A stretch of DNA of 64,000 bases from Rhodococcus pseudokoreensis. GTDB taxonomy: Bacteria; Actinomycetota; Actinomycetes; Mycobacteriales; Mycobacteriaceae. Shown piece by piece: positions 26,985 through 35,058 of the stretch (position 1 is its first letter; the number at the start of each line of letters is the position of its first letter). The translations under genes and the position numbers were made by a program. The stretch covers positions 4,154,001-4,218,000 of the forward strand of contig NZ_CP070619.1 in the NCBI RefSeq assembly GCF_017068395.1. The letters are read 5' to 3'. The notes below the pieces were generated by a model. The model had not been told where the DNA came from. It worked only from the letters and a program-made list of their open reading frames with translations, and ran no database searches.

Positions 26985-27293
26985 ATGATCACGCACTCCA
27001 CGACGACGGGAACACGGCGATACCTGTCGAGAATCGCCGTCACAGCGGCACTCGCGGCCATCCCCCTGGCCGCGGTCACCGCGCCGGCATTCGCCGCCAC
27101 TACTACATCAGCGCAAGTTCAGGTGGACCGCGGCTGGCACGACGGGAACCACCATGACAACCAGCACGAGAACTGGCAGGACACCGACCCCTGGCCGCCG
27201 CAGACCGACAATCAGACCCCCGCCCCGACCACCAACCCCTTCGCCGGGCTACTCGCGACCAACCCCTTCGCCGGGTTGTTCGGGTCCAGCTGA
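26985..27293 (+). CDS. Small secreted His/Trp-rich protein
   Basis: The 102-residue product has a typical signal peptide (RRYLSRIAVTAALAAIPLAA followed by VTAPAFA). The mature part is rich in His, Asn and Trp (DRGWHDGNHHDNQHENWQDT) and ends with a repeated NPFAGL motif (TNPFAGLLATNPFAGLFGSS). AAGGA stands six bases before ATG 26985; ATG 26982 directly precedes it. The His-rich stretch could bind metal, but that is only composition. No family recognised. Confidence 0.72.
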   Translation: MITHSTTTGTRRYLSRIAVTAALAAIPLAAVTAPAFAATTTSAQVQVDRGWHDGNHHDNQHENWQDTDPWPPQTDNQTPAPTTNPFAGLLATNPFAGLFGSS

Positions 27294-27321
27294 CACCTGG
27301 TAAGTGGAACACGAAAGTGAG

Positions 27322-27343
27322 GGGAGGTCCGATACCACCTCCC
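27322..27343. terminator. Modest hairpin after the secreted-protein gene
   Basis: GGGAGGT and ACCTCCC pair around an 8-base loop, about 30 bases after the secreted-protein stop. It lies inside the longer of two possible reading frames of the rhomboid-like gene, which is one reason to place that gene's start downstream. Confidence 0.45.
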
Positions 27344-27360
27344 GGCGCATAATTACCCCG

Positions 27361-28047
27361 GTGGACGCCGCTATCTCGTCGCACCTTCGATCGTTTCCGC
27401 GGGCAGCCTGGACGTACATCCGGCGGGCACCCGGCACCTACGTCTGGCTGGCGATACTGCTGGTGACAACGGTGGTGGCGAGGCACCTGTCACCGGAGGT
27501 GCTCCACGAGGTCTTGGGTAACCGCTCGACCAACCTGCACCACCTCGCCGAGGACCCCGTTCGAGTCCTGATCGCGAGCGCCTTCTGGCTCGCCGGCGGC
27601 GGGTGGATCACGTATTTCATCGTCTACAACATCTTCCACGTGCCGGCGGAGCGGTGGCTGGGGACGCTTCGGTGGTTGTGCGTGGTCGTGATCGCCCACG
27701 TCGGCGCCACCTACATCAGCGAAGGTGCACTGTATGCGGCGATCCGTCACGGCCGCGCCCCCGCCTCGGCGGTCGACACCCTCGACATCGGCGTCAGCTA
27801 CGGACTGGCCGGGGTGGTCGCGATCCTCACCTACCGGATCGCGGCGCCCTGGCGCTACCTCTATCTCGCCGGCGTGCTCGCCTTCTTCGCGGTACCCCTG
27901 TTCGTGCACCTGACCTTCACCGCGATCGGACATTTCGCCGCCGTCCTCATCGGCCTGTGCTGCTACCCGCTGACGCGTGCCCGCACCGGCACCTGGTCGC
28001 CCGCCGACACGGTCCGACGACTGCGCCGAGCTCACGGCGACCCGTAG
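27361..28047 (+). CDS. Rhomboid-like membrane protein
   Basis: The product has 228 residues and about six transmembrane segments, with NIFHVPAERWLGTLRWL after TM2 and GVSYGLAGVVAILTY in a later TM. The GxSxG-like Ser and a later His in TFTAIGHFAAVLIG match the actinobacterial rhomboid-like group. Whether the serine-histidine dyad is proteolytic is not known; the motif GVSYG departs from the canonical GxSG. The start is uncertain: GTG 27361 is chosen because the region before it holds a hairpin; GTG 27304 would add 19 residues. No good SD is seen. Confidence 0.78.
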   Translation: MDAAISSHLRSFPRAAWTYIRRAPGTYVWLAILLVTTVVARHLSPEVLHEVLGNRSTNLHHLAEDPVRVLIASAFWLAGGGWITYFIVYNIFHVPAERWLGTLRWLCVVVIAHVGATYISEGALYAAIRHGRAPASAVDTLDIGVSYGLAGVVAILTYRIAAPWRYLYLAGVLAFFAVPLFVHLTFTAIGHFAAVLIGLCCYPLTRARTGTWSPADTVRRLRRAHGDP

Positions 28048-28068
28048 GCGGCGTCACCACGGACACCG

Positions 28069-28103
28069 CTGCCCGACACCGATCCGCGATCGGTGCCGGG
28101 CAG
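28069..28103. terminator. Bidirectional terminator between rhomboid-like and porin genes
   Basis: A 16-bp stem (CTGCCCGACACCGATC against GATCGGTGCCGGGCAG, one mismatch) with a 3-base loop lies between the convergent ends of the rhomboid-like gene (28047) and the porin gene (28134). It can serve both directions. Confidence 0.8.
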
Positions 28104-28133
28104 CTGGCCGAAACGTGTGCAACGAAGCGTGAG

Positions 28134-28835
28134 CTAGTTGAGCTTCTGCGGCACACCGTAGGTCGTGACGGTATCGCCCTTGGCCGTCACAGCTGTCGCG
28201 TACGGCCGGATGGTGACTGCCCCGAGCGCACCCGAGATGGAACCGTGTATGCCCTGCAACCGCACCGATGCCGCCGGACCGTCGAACGACTGGTTCTCCA
28301 GGAGCGGAACCGTGGTGATGCCGCCCGGTGCCAGATCGATGTCCAGTTCCTGGGACGGAATGATGTCACCTGCGAGGTCGGCGTGGTTCGATGCGTTCAG
28401 GCTCAGCGAGGGTGTCGGGACGAGGCCGAGGTCGATTCCGTTACTTGCGCCGATCACAAATCCGAGTCCCGGCGAGTTGAGCACCACGGTGGCGCCGGAC
28501 AGAGTGATCGGATAGCCGATCTGGTAACCGATGGTGAGTTTGGTGCCCGTGAACTCCGCGGCATTCGGGCCGGTGATATTCACCCCGGCGTAACCGTTGT
28601 GAAAGAACTCGACCGACGTGGGCACACCGTCCAACGGCGGAACGACCTGAAACTGGGTGTCACCCTGTAGGACCTCGATGCGATTGCCCCTCGCATCGAC
28701 GACGGAGCTCGAATTATCCACGCCCGCAGATGCGGTCCCATTGCCCAGGACCATCGCAAGCGCCGCAACACCTGCGACTGCGAGGGCGCGGGTAAGACCG
28801 GTGTACTTCGAGCGAGATTTGCTGATGTTCGTCAT
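28134..28835 (-). CDS. MspA-family outer-membrane porin
   Basis: This 233-residue precursor has a signal peptide (LTRALAVAGVAALAMVLGNG ending ASAG). The mature part carries MspA landmarks: GNRIEVLQGDTQFQVVPPLD, VEFFHNGYAGVNITGPNAAE, GTKLTIGYQIGYPITLSG and the C-terminal DTVTTYGVPQKLN. In mycolic-acid bacteria these octameric porins form the main hydrophilic channel of the outer membrane. It is close to the usual MspA length plus about 20 residues. ATG 28835 has GGGG upstream; an in-frame start at 28970 would put 45 non-signal residues first. It diverges from the two-component regulator gene. Confidence 0.9.
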   Translation of the reverse strand: MTNISKSRSKYTGLTRALAVAGVAALAMVLGNGTASAGVDNSSSVVDARGNRIEVLQGDTQFQVVPPLDGVPTSVEFFHNGYAGVNITGPNAAEFTGTKLTIGYQIGYPITLSGATVVLNSPGLGFVIGASNGIDLGLVPTPSLSLNASNHADLAGDIIPSQELDIDLAPGGITTVPLLENQSFDGPAASVRLQGIHGSISGALGAVTIRPYATAVTAKGDTVTTYGVPQKLN

Positions 28836-28975
28836 ACCGACCCCATTCGTTCGGAATTCTCTACGAAATACGTAGGAGCTGAGGGTAACCGGCGGTTCGG
28901 CCTGCTGCTCGGGATACGGAGAAAACCGAAACTCCCTCCCCACCAGCGCGATTACTCTTCCTGCGCGCATGCCGA

Positions 28976-29016
28976 CGGCTCCCGCCGACCTCTGGGGTCG
29001 CGGCCGGCGGGAGCCG
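28976..29016. terminator. Orphan 12-bp stem hairpin upstream of both flanking genes
   Basis: CGGCTCCCGCCG and CGGCGGGAGCCG pair perfectly around a 17-base loop. It sits in front of both divergent genes, so it terminates no visible gene; it may insulate the two promoters or be left from a lost gene. Confidence 0.5.
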
Positions 29017-29145
29017 ACGAACCGGAGCTCATCTCTCGCCTGGGAATGAGAGCCCGGTGCACTGACGTATCGGTTGCATCGATCATCATCAGTGACCGAA
29101 TGCTATTCCACCGCAAGGCTGTCCGCGAACTTCCGGACGCCGATT

Positions 29146-29216
29146 CTCAGCGGAGTCACAGACACGCCCGCGCCCCGGCGCCTCTCAGCGTTCCCACAGG
29201 ATGTCGGGTGCATACT
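29146..29216 (+). promoter_or_regulatory. Two response-regulator boxes and -10 element upstream of the two-component regulator
   Basis: Box 1 CTCAGCGGAGTCACAG (29146-29161) and box 2 CTCAGCGTTCCCACAG (29184-29199) share CTCAG-N6-CACAG, the 11-bp direct-repeat layout used by OmpR-type regulators. Eleven bases after box 2 comes CATACT (29211-29216), a good -10. The same box, spacer and -10 recur at 32480-32512 and 32556-32588. Autoregulation by the adjacent regulator is inferred. Confidence 0.7.
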
Positions 29217-29436
29217 CGCCAGTTGACAGAAGGACCCAACCGGCCAAGGGGGTACGACAGACGCACATCGGAACCGTCCCACCACACCGCGAGCAGTTAA
29301 TGCTCTCTCTCCGAACAGTTTCGGCGCAACACAGCTCGCGGGACAGCGCTGCCTTCCCACGGGACGTCAGGACTCTCCGACACCTCGGGGCTTGGTCAGG
29401 ATACGGTGGTCACGTGGTCGATCACAGGTCTGTGCA

Positions 29437-30138
29437 ATGAGGGTGCTGGTCGTCGAGGATGAACCCCGGCTGGCGCAGATGGTCCGTCGCGGCCTCGAGC
29501 TGGAAGGATTCGTGGTCGTCACCGCCGCCACCGGACCCGACGGGCTCTGGCACGCCACCGAGGAATCGTTCGATGTGATCGTGCTCGACATCATGCTGCC
29601 GGGGATCAGCGGGTATCAGGTCGTCCGAGAGATCCGGGCCAGGCAGAATTGGACGCCGATCCTGATACTGACCGCCAAGGACGGCGAGTACGACGAGGCC
29701 GACGCATTCGATCTCGGCGCCGACGACTATCTCACGAAGCCGTTCTCCTATGTCGTGCTGGTCGCGCGGCTGCGGGCGCTGGTCCGGCGCGGCGCACCCA
29801 CGCGGCCGGTGGTGCTCACCGCCGGCGACCTGAGCCTCGATCCCGGCCGCCGCCGGGTCACCCGCGGGACCGAGGAGTTGCAGTTGACCCGCCGCGAGTT
29901 CGGACTGCTCGAGTACCTGATGCGGAACCCGGACACCGCGCTCACCAAGAGCGAGATTCTGCAGAACGTGTGGGACGCGAATTACACGGGGGACGAAAAC
30001 GTCGTCGAGGTGTATGTGGGGTATCTCCGTCGCAAGATCGACACCCCGTTCGGTACCCGCACGATCGACACGGTGCGCGGAGTCGGGTACCGACTCACGA
30101 CCGGCTCTCCGGACAGCCCTCCTCCACCGGAAGCGTGA
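29437..30138 (+). CDS. OmpR/PhoB-type response regulator
   Basis: The 233-residue product has a receiver domain (MRVLVVEDEPRLAQMVRRGL) with the phospho-acceptor Asp at residue 51 (VIVLDIMLPG) and the conserved Lys in YLTKPFSY. The C-terminal winged helix has LTRREFGLLEYLMRNPDTAL and VYVGYLRRKIDTPFG, ending in TVRGVGYRL. It is of the MprA/TcrX-like actinobacterial kind. Its 3' end overlaps the convergent sensor-kinase gene by 44 bases, so the final residues (SPDSPPPPEA) are encoded antisense to the kinase C-terminus. The 5' UTR from the boxed promoter would be over 200 bases; a second promoter nearer (GGATACG at about 29398) is possible. Confidence 0.93.
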   Translation: MRVLVVEDEPRLAQMVRRGLELEGFVVVTAATGPDGLWHATEESFDVIVLDIMLPGISGYQVVREIRARQNWTPILILTAKDGEYDEADAFDLGADDYLTKPFSYVVLVARLRALVRRGAPTRPVVLTAGDLSLDPGRRRVTRGTEELQLTRREFGLLEYLMRNPDTALTKSEILQNVWDANYTGDENVVEVYVGYLRRKIDTPFGTRTIDTVRGVGYRLTTGSPDSPPPPEA

Positions 30139-31495
30139 CCACCACTCGCGTCCCACCATGCTCGGCCGTGTCGATCCGCACCGAACCCCGATGCGCCGAC
30201 ACGATTTCTGCGACGATCGCCAGTCCGAGTCCGGAGCCCCCGTGGGCGCGGGAGCGGGCGCTGTCGAGTCGCACGAACCGCTCGAACACCCGCGCCCGAT
30301 CGGACTCGGGAATGCCGGGTCCGTCGTCGTCGACGGTGACGCGCGCCTGGTGGCCGGATCGGGACACCTCGATGGACACGGTGGTGGCGGCGAATCGGAC
30401 GGCGTTGTCGACGAGGTTGCGCACCGCGCGGGACAGCTGAGCGGCGTCACCGCGGATGCGGACCGGGGTGAGCGCGGCGGTCACCGTGACGGTGGTGTCG
30501 GCGCGGGAGCGGCGGACTTCGGTGTCGACGATGTCGTCGAGATCGACGTCGGCGACCCGCAGCGGCAATCCGAGTTCGTCGGCCCGTGCGAGCAGCACCA
30601 GGTCGTCGACGAGAAGCTGCATGCGGGTGGTCTCGGGACGCAGGGTTCCGCGGACCAGGTCGCGGTTCAGGACTTCGGGCCGCGCATCGGCCACGTCGAG
30701 GGCGGTGGTCAGCGTGGCCAGCGGGCTGCGCAGTTCGTGGGAGGCGTCGGCGATGAACCGGCGCTGGGCGGCGTGCCCGGCCTGGATGCGGCCGAGCATG
30801 TCGTTCATCGTGCGGGCGAGCGCGGCGATCTCGTCGCGTGGCCGCGGTACCGGGACCCGTTCACCGAGGTCGGTGGTCGAGATCGCGGCGACCTGGGTGC
30901 GGATGCGTTCGACCGACCCCAGCGATCGGCGCACCAGTTTGTAGGTCACTCCCGCCGCGACGAGGGCGATGACCGGTGCTCCGGCTGCGACGAGCCCGCC
31001 GACCGTGGCCAGGGTTGCTTCCACCGACTCCTCACTCGCGGCCACGATCACGGTGTAATCGCCGCCGACCCCGTGCGCCCCTTGCACGGTGGTCCGCAGA
31101 TCTGCGCCGCCCGTCTCGTGCGAGACCAGACCGCGGACAGGTGCACCGCCCACCGGTGGATGCACCCCGGTGACCGGGAGCCCGAGATCATCCTGTGAGG
31201 ACCGCACCACCGCGCCGACGGTGTCGACGACCTGCACCAGGGCGATGCGTTGGTCGGTGTCGAAGAGTTCACTGTCCAGGTCGGCCGGCGGATCGGTGCG
31301 CAGTCCGACGGTGAGGTCGGCGGCGCGGCCGGTCGCGGCGTCGTCGAGGGCCGACAACAGGGTCCGGTCCAGCACGAACAACAGGGCTGCTGCGCCGAGC
31401 ACCAATGCGACCGCAACCACCGCGCCGGCGCTCAGGGCCGAACGCAGGGCGAGCCCCCACCGCGACGGGGTGAGCCACACAGGTGCGTTGTTCAT
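30095..31495 (-). CDS. Sensor histidine kinase (HisKA/HATPase), convergent with its response regulator
   Basis: This 466-residue protein has an N-terminal TM (about 23-45), an extracytoplasmic sensor region with no recognised fold, a second TM (about 166-190) and a HAMP linker. Next come the HisKA box with the phospho-His near residue 253 (RRFIADASHELRSPLATL) and the HATPase motifs VRNLVDNAVRFA, DDDGPGIPESD and HGGSGLGLAIV. ATG 31495 has GGAGGATGG upstream; a GTG six codons earlier is in frame. It follows the PAP2 gene by 60 bases on the same strand. The presumed partner regulator is on the opposite strand, overlapping tail to tail, an unusual layout for a cognate pair. Confidence 0.92.
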   Translation of the reverse strand: MNNAPVWLTPSRWGLALRSALSAGAVVAVALVLGAAALLFVLDRTLLSALDDAATGRAADLTVGLRTDPPADLDSELFDTDQRIALVQVVDTVGAVVRSSQDDLGLPVTGVHPPVGGAPVRGLVSHETGGADLRTTVQGAHGVGGDYTVIVAASEESVEATLATVGGLVAAGAPVIALVAAGVTYKLVRRSLGSVERIRTQVAAISTTDLGERVPVPRPRDEIAALARTMNDMLGRIQAGHAAQRRFIADASHELRSPLATLTTALDVADARPEVLNRDLVRGTLRPETTRMQLLVDDLVLLARADELGLPLRVADVDLDDIVDTEVRRSRADTTVTVTAALTPVRIRGDAAQLSRAVRNLVDNAVRFAATTVSIEVSRSGHQARVTVDDDGPGIPESDRARVFERFVRLDSARSRAHGGSGLGLAIVAEIVSAHRGSVRIDTAEHGGTRVVVTLPVEEGCPESRS

Positions 31496-31555
31496 GGGGC
31501 CATCCTCCGCCACCGGCCACCCGCGGGCGAGAAGCCGGAACGGCGCGCCAGGACC

Positions 31556-32473
31556 TCATGCTGCCCGTCCCGTCGTCGTCGCGCCGGTGGGGTCGACCGC
31601 GTGTGGGGGATCAACCAGTGAGGCACTGTGCACGCGATCAGAGGCTCGCCGCGTCCAGATGCCGTAGAGCGCGGAACCGATCAGGGCTGCGAGGCCGCCG
31701 AGGAGAATTCCGCCGATCACATCGGTGAGCCAGTGCTCGCCGAGGTAGAGGCGGGTGACCGCGACCACCACGGTCACCGTGAACGCCCCGGTAAGGAGCA
31801 GCCCGCGCCGGGCGGCCGGCGACCCGTGTCCGAGGATGACCGCGACCATGGTGAACAACACCATCGCTCCCGTCGCGTGCCCGGACGGGAACGAGTGGTC
31901 GGTCTCGAGGAGTACCTGGGACACGATCGGCGGGCGCGACCGTCCGACAATGGATTTCGTGACAGTCGACGCGAGCGCGGCAGCCCCGACGGTCCCGATG
32001 AGAATCAGTCCCGGGACGAGTGATCGTGCCCGCCGGGACAACAGCGCCCCCAGCACCACTGCGATGAGGACGGTCCCGACGGGGCCACCGGCGTCGGTGA
32101 TCGCGATCGCCGGGCCGGTCACCCACTCCGACCGGTGATCGGCGAACCAGCCCAGCACGACGGGGTCCGCGGTGGTGACCCAGGCGCCGGCCCTCACCTG
32201 GTAGGCCAGCGCGATGAACGCCACGGTCAGCCCGAGGATCTGCAGGCCGATCAGCGGTGGTGTCGCCGACCGCCGGTTCGTGCCCGCCACGGCGCGCCAG
32301 GTGGTTGCGGCCAGGAAAACAGCTGCGCCGGCCACCAGCAGCGAGACTGCAAGGGCGGCGCCGGTGCTCTGGTGCACGTCGGCGGCGGCGTCGTGGGCTC
32401 GTCCGATCAGATTGTCGTGGTGTCCATACGCCGATGCCTTCGGAAGCGAGAGAATTGGTAGTGCCTGTTTCAC
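31556..32473 (-). CDS. PAP2-family membrane phosphatase
   Basis: The product has 305 residues and about six TM segments. The three PAP2 motifs are visible: KSIVGRSRPP, then HSFPSGHATGA, then TRLYLGEHWLTDVIGG. These give the acid-phosphatase active site (Lys/Arg-Arg, Ser-Gly-His, Arg-x5-His-x3-Asp). Family role: removal of phosphate from lipids such as phosphatidate or undecaprenyl pyrophosphate at the outer membrane face. GTG 32473 lies six bases after a GATACT -10, so the transcript is probably leaderless. It heads the operon containing the sensor kinase, hinting that the system senses or answers envelope-lipid stress. Confidence 0.9.
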   Translation of the reverse strand: MKQALPILSLPKASAYGHHDNLIGRAHDAAADVHQSTGAALAVSLLVAGAAVFLAATTWRAVAGTNRRSATPPLIGLQILGLTVAFIALAYQVRAGAWVTTADPVVLGWFADHRSEWVTGPAIAITDAGGPVGTVLIAVVLGALLSRRARSLVPGLILIGTVGAAALASTVTKSIVGRSRPPIVSQVLLETDHSFPSGHATGAMVLFTMVAVILGHGSPAARRGLLLTGAFTVTVVVAVTRLYLGEHWLTDVIGGILLGGLAALIGSALYGIWTRRASDRVHSASLVDPPHAVDPTGATTTGRAA

Positions 32474-32479
32474 GTTCGC

Positions 32480-32512
32480 AGTATCGACGCCGGCCGCTGT
32501 GGAGGCGCTGAG
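32480..32512 (-). promoter_or_regulatory. Response-regulator box and -10 element of the PAP2-kinase operon
   Basis: On the minus strand CTCAGCGCCTCCACAG (32512 to 32497) is followed by 11 bases and GATACT (32485 to 32480), then six bases to the GTG start. It has the same architecture as the response-regulator promoter. Confidence 0.7.
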
Positions 32513-32555
32513 AGCACAACCTGCGTCAGTCGGCACCACCGGAGGGACAACGCCT

Positions 32556-32588
32556 CTCAGCGTCCTCACAGCGCGCCGCGTACATACT
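32556..32588 (+). promoter_or_regulatory. Response-regulator box and -10 element facing the small hypothetical gene
   Basis: CTCAGCGTCCTCACAG (32556-32571), an 11-base spacer and CATACT (32583-32588) point to the right. With the minus-strand box 43 bases away they form a divergent, doubly boxed control region. Confidence 0.7.
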
Positions 32589-32685
32589 CGGGCCGGTTGA
32601 CCGAAATCCTCTGACGAATGGAGCTCCGACGCATTCACCAACCGCCCCCGCAGAGCCGATCGTGGTCACCCTGCGCGGTACGACG

Positions 32686-33012
32686 ATGAGCCTGCTGCGA
32701 ATCAACTACCGGCTGTCGCGTATCCCGTTGCGATTCATCGAAGCCGTGCTGACCCGATTCGACGAACAAGCGCCGATCCGGCTCGCCTACGAAGAGGCAC
32801 TGATCGAATGGGATCGCGCCGCCGCCCAACTGCTCGGTGATCAGAACGCGGACAGGCGCGCGACCGAACTGCACCGGCATACGGCCGCTGTGCGGGATGC
32901 GATTACGCGCGCAAACAGCCGGCGTGACCATCACGGCCTGATACTCCTCGACGAGCAGCGCGATCGGTTTCACCGCCGGCGCCGCCAAAGGCAATTCGAG
33001 GGGATCTCCTAG
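32686..33012 (+). CDS. Small hypothetical protein under the two-component box
   Basis: This 108-residue helical, Arg-rich protein begins MSLLRINYRLSRIPLRFIEA and contains a repeated charged pattern (ADRRATELHRHTAAVRDAIT). No family recognised. GTG 32662 would add eight residues. ATG 32686 is preferred because it overlaps the TGA of a short frame of 23 codons beginning at ATG 32618 (ATGA), suggesting translational coupling. The gene lies directly downstream of the rightward box and -10. No signal peptide. Confidence 0.55.
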   Translation: MSLLRINYRLSRIPLRFIEAVLTRFDEQAPIRLAYEEALIEWDRAAAQLLGDQNADRRATELHRHTAAVRDAITRANSRRDHHGLILLDEQRDRFHRRRRQRQFEGIS

Positions 33013-33140
33013 CGGCACCCGCCCCGATCGTCTCCCGCACCCAGGGGCGCAGCCGGCCTCCGGATGAGCGACTACGATGAACGCGCTGCCGGATCCGGCT
33101 ACGCACCGACGCCCTCGGATCCGCCGACGAGGAGGCACGG

Positions 33141-34376
33141 GTGAACGACTCAGACCAGGCCGGACCGACGCCCTCGCCGAGGGTCCGCGAGCTGTTCCGG
33201 AACCTGGCCATGCAGATGCAGGCGACCGTGGCCGACGTCGCCGCCGAAGCGTGGGAGGCCGGGCAGCGCAACCTGAAGGAACCGACGTTCGCCGAAGACC
33301 CAATGCTTGCCGAGCTGGATCGACGCTTCACCCACTCGACCTTGGCTCACTGGCTCGTGGCCAACATCGACCACCCGGGGCATCCGGTCGAGCCGACTTT
33401 CATCCCGGACCTGCTGACGTATTCGCGTGATCTGGTGCTGCGCGGCGTCGACACCGATGAAGTCGACGCCTGGCGCGCATCGCAGAACGTCACGTGGAAC
33501 TGGTGGCTGAGGGCGTGTTTCGACACCACGGACAATCTCGAGGACCTGCGAGAGCTGGTCGCGATCTCAGCGAGCTCACTCATGGCCTACTTCGACGATT
33601 CGAGGGCCGCCGTGTCGGCTCACGTCAGCGAGGTCCGGTCCGAGCTCGCTCGCGGACCGCTGATTCAGCGTCTCGCGATGGTGCAACTGCTGCTCCAGGG
33701 GGCGCCGATCGCCCGAAGCCGGGCAGAAGCGCAGCTCGGTTACGCACTGACCGGACACCACCTCGCCGCGATCGTGTGGGTGGACGCGGAGGATCAGGTC
33801 GACGGGCTCGAGCTGGCGGCCGAGCATCTCATGCGCCTGTGCGGTGCAGAGCGGCGGTTGACCCTGGTTACCAGCCTCACTGCACTGTGGGTGTGGCTAC
33901 CGGTGACCGGTGTGCCGTCCGAGGCCGACCTCGCCGCAATCGTCGCGGACATCCCCGGAGTTCGCATTGCCCTCGGCCGGTGCGGCACGGATGTCAACGG
34001 CTTTCGGCGCAGCCATCTCGACGCAGCCGCAGCGCAAAATCTGCTGTCACGACTCGGATCCCACCGCCGAACCGTGCGATTCGAGGACGTCCAGCTGATC
34101 TCCCTGCTGTCGTCCGACGTCCCGGAAGTAAAGCTGTTCATCACCGACATTCTCGGTGATCTGGCGACCGCCGACCGCATGCTGCGCCACACGGTGCGGG
34201 TCTTCATAGCGGAGCAGTTCAGCATTTCCAGGGCGGCCGAGAAGCTGTTTGCACATCGGAACACCATCGACCGACGGCTCGTACGAGTCGACGAACTGCT
34301 GCCGCGTCCGTTGGCTCAGAACCCGAGCGCGGTCGACACCGCGCTCGCCCTCGTCGAGCTGCAAGAGGACGACTAG
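33141..34376 (+). CDS. PucR/CdaR-type transcriptional regulator (paralogue of 6571-7800)
   Basis: This 411-residue regulator has the C-terminal PucR-type helix-turn-helix (FAHRNTIDRRLVRVDELLPR) and a central AQLGYALTGHHLAAIVWVDA region. GTG 33141 has GAGGAGG upstream, an excellent SD. It matches the regulator at 6571-7800 along its full length (shared GYALTG.HxAAIVW, GFRRSHxxAAAAQxLL and HRNTIDRRL.RVDELL blocks). Its neighbours give no obvious target. It probably arose by duplication or is the regulator of a system elsewhere in the genome. Confidence 0.86.
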   Translation: MNDSDQAGPTPSPRVRELFRNLAMQMQATVADVAAEAWEAGQRNLKEPTFAEDPMLAELDRRFTHSTLAHWLVANIDHPGHPVEPTFIPDLLTYSRDLVLRGVDTDEVDAWRASQNVTWNWWLRACFDTTDNLEDLRELVAISASSLMAYFDDSRAAVSAHVSEVRSELARGPLIQRLAMVQLLLQGAPIARSRAEAQLGYALTGHHLAAIVWVDAEDQVDGLELAAEHLMRLCGAERRLTLVTSLTALWVWLPVTGVPSEADLAAIVADIPGVRIALGRCGTDVNGFRRSHLDAAAAQNLLSRLGSHRRTVRFEDVQLISLLSSDVPEVKLFITDILGDLATADRMLRHTVRVFIAEQFSISRAAEKLFAHRNTIDRRLVRVDELLPRPLAQNPSAVDTALALVELQEDD

Positions 34377-34445
34377 CTGTACGTCCCAGTCGTCTACTGC
34401 GCCTGAATTATTCGACGGATCAACGAGTTCCGCGCCTGTCGCGTG

Positions 34446-35042
34446 TCACTGCTCCGCATCCGCGGACAGCGAGGCGAGCTGGTGCCGGACCGCGGCGGTG
34501 ACGCGCGGCCGGTCGTCGGTGGCTAGGAGATCGAGCAGGGCGCCCCGCAGCACAGCCAACGCCGCGGTGCGACGGACCGCACCGGCCTCGCTTTCCTTTT
34601 CGAGCTGCGGTTGGCATGCGGCGAGGACGGCGAGCCAGTCGTCGACCGTCGAGCGGGCGAACCCGGCCCACGCACCGTCCGGTTCGACGAGGGAGCGGGC
34701 GTACGCCTCCGTCCACAACCGCAGCAGCGGTCGATGCTCCTCGGCGGCCAGCCACTCCCACACCCGCTCGACCGCCGCAGGCAGCCCGATCGGCTCAGCA
34801 CCCGCGGCCTGCCCGAGTCGGTCCAGCATCGCCAGTTCGTCGCTGCGGGCCTTCGCCAGCAGTGCGCGCACCAAGCCGTCCTTGTTGCCGAACAAGAACA
34901 TCAGCACCCGTGGGCTCGAGCCGATCGTCGACGCCAGCGGACGCAGCGACAGATCGGCCAACCCGTGCTCGAGTGCGTAGCGGTAGGCGGCGTCGAGCAA
35001 CTCGGTCTGCCGCGCGGACGGGGTTGTCGTTTCCCTGGTCAC
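34446..35042 (-). CDS. TetR-family repressor
   Basis: The protein is 198 residues. The N-terminal helix-turn-helix reads LSLRPLASTIGSSPRVLMFL followed by FGNKDGLVRALLAKAR, the TetR domain ending. The C-terminal all-helical ligand domain has RPLLRLWTEAYARSLV. Start GTG 35042; GGAGG is 12 bases upstream, further than usual. It is divergent from the GNAT gene across 70 bases that contain a dyad, so it likely represses itself and the acetyltransferase. Ligand unknown. Confidence 0.88.
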   Translation of the reverse strand: MTRETTTPSARQTELLDAAYRYALEHGLADLSLRPLASTIGSSPRVLMFLFGNKDGLVRALLAKARSDELAMLDRLGQAAGAEPIGLPAAVERVWEWLAAEEHRPLLRLWTEAYARSLVEPDGAWAGFARSTVDDWLAVLAACQPQLEKESEAGAVRRTAALAVLRGALLDLLATDDRPRVTAAVRHQLASLSADAEQ

Positions 35043-35058
35043 AGCGGTAGCCTACCTC

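Larger units (their letters stand above)
28836..29436. other. Long divergent region between porin and response-regulator genes
   Basis: 601 bases without a large gene. Features seen: a small dyad CTACG-N5-CGTAG (28861-28875), an orphan hairpin with 12-bp arms (28976-29016), and two response-regulator boxes with a -10 element (29146-29216). A possible leaderless 25-codon frame starts with TTG at 29223 and stops before 29301. Confidence 0.6.
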
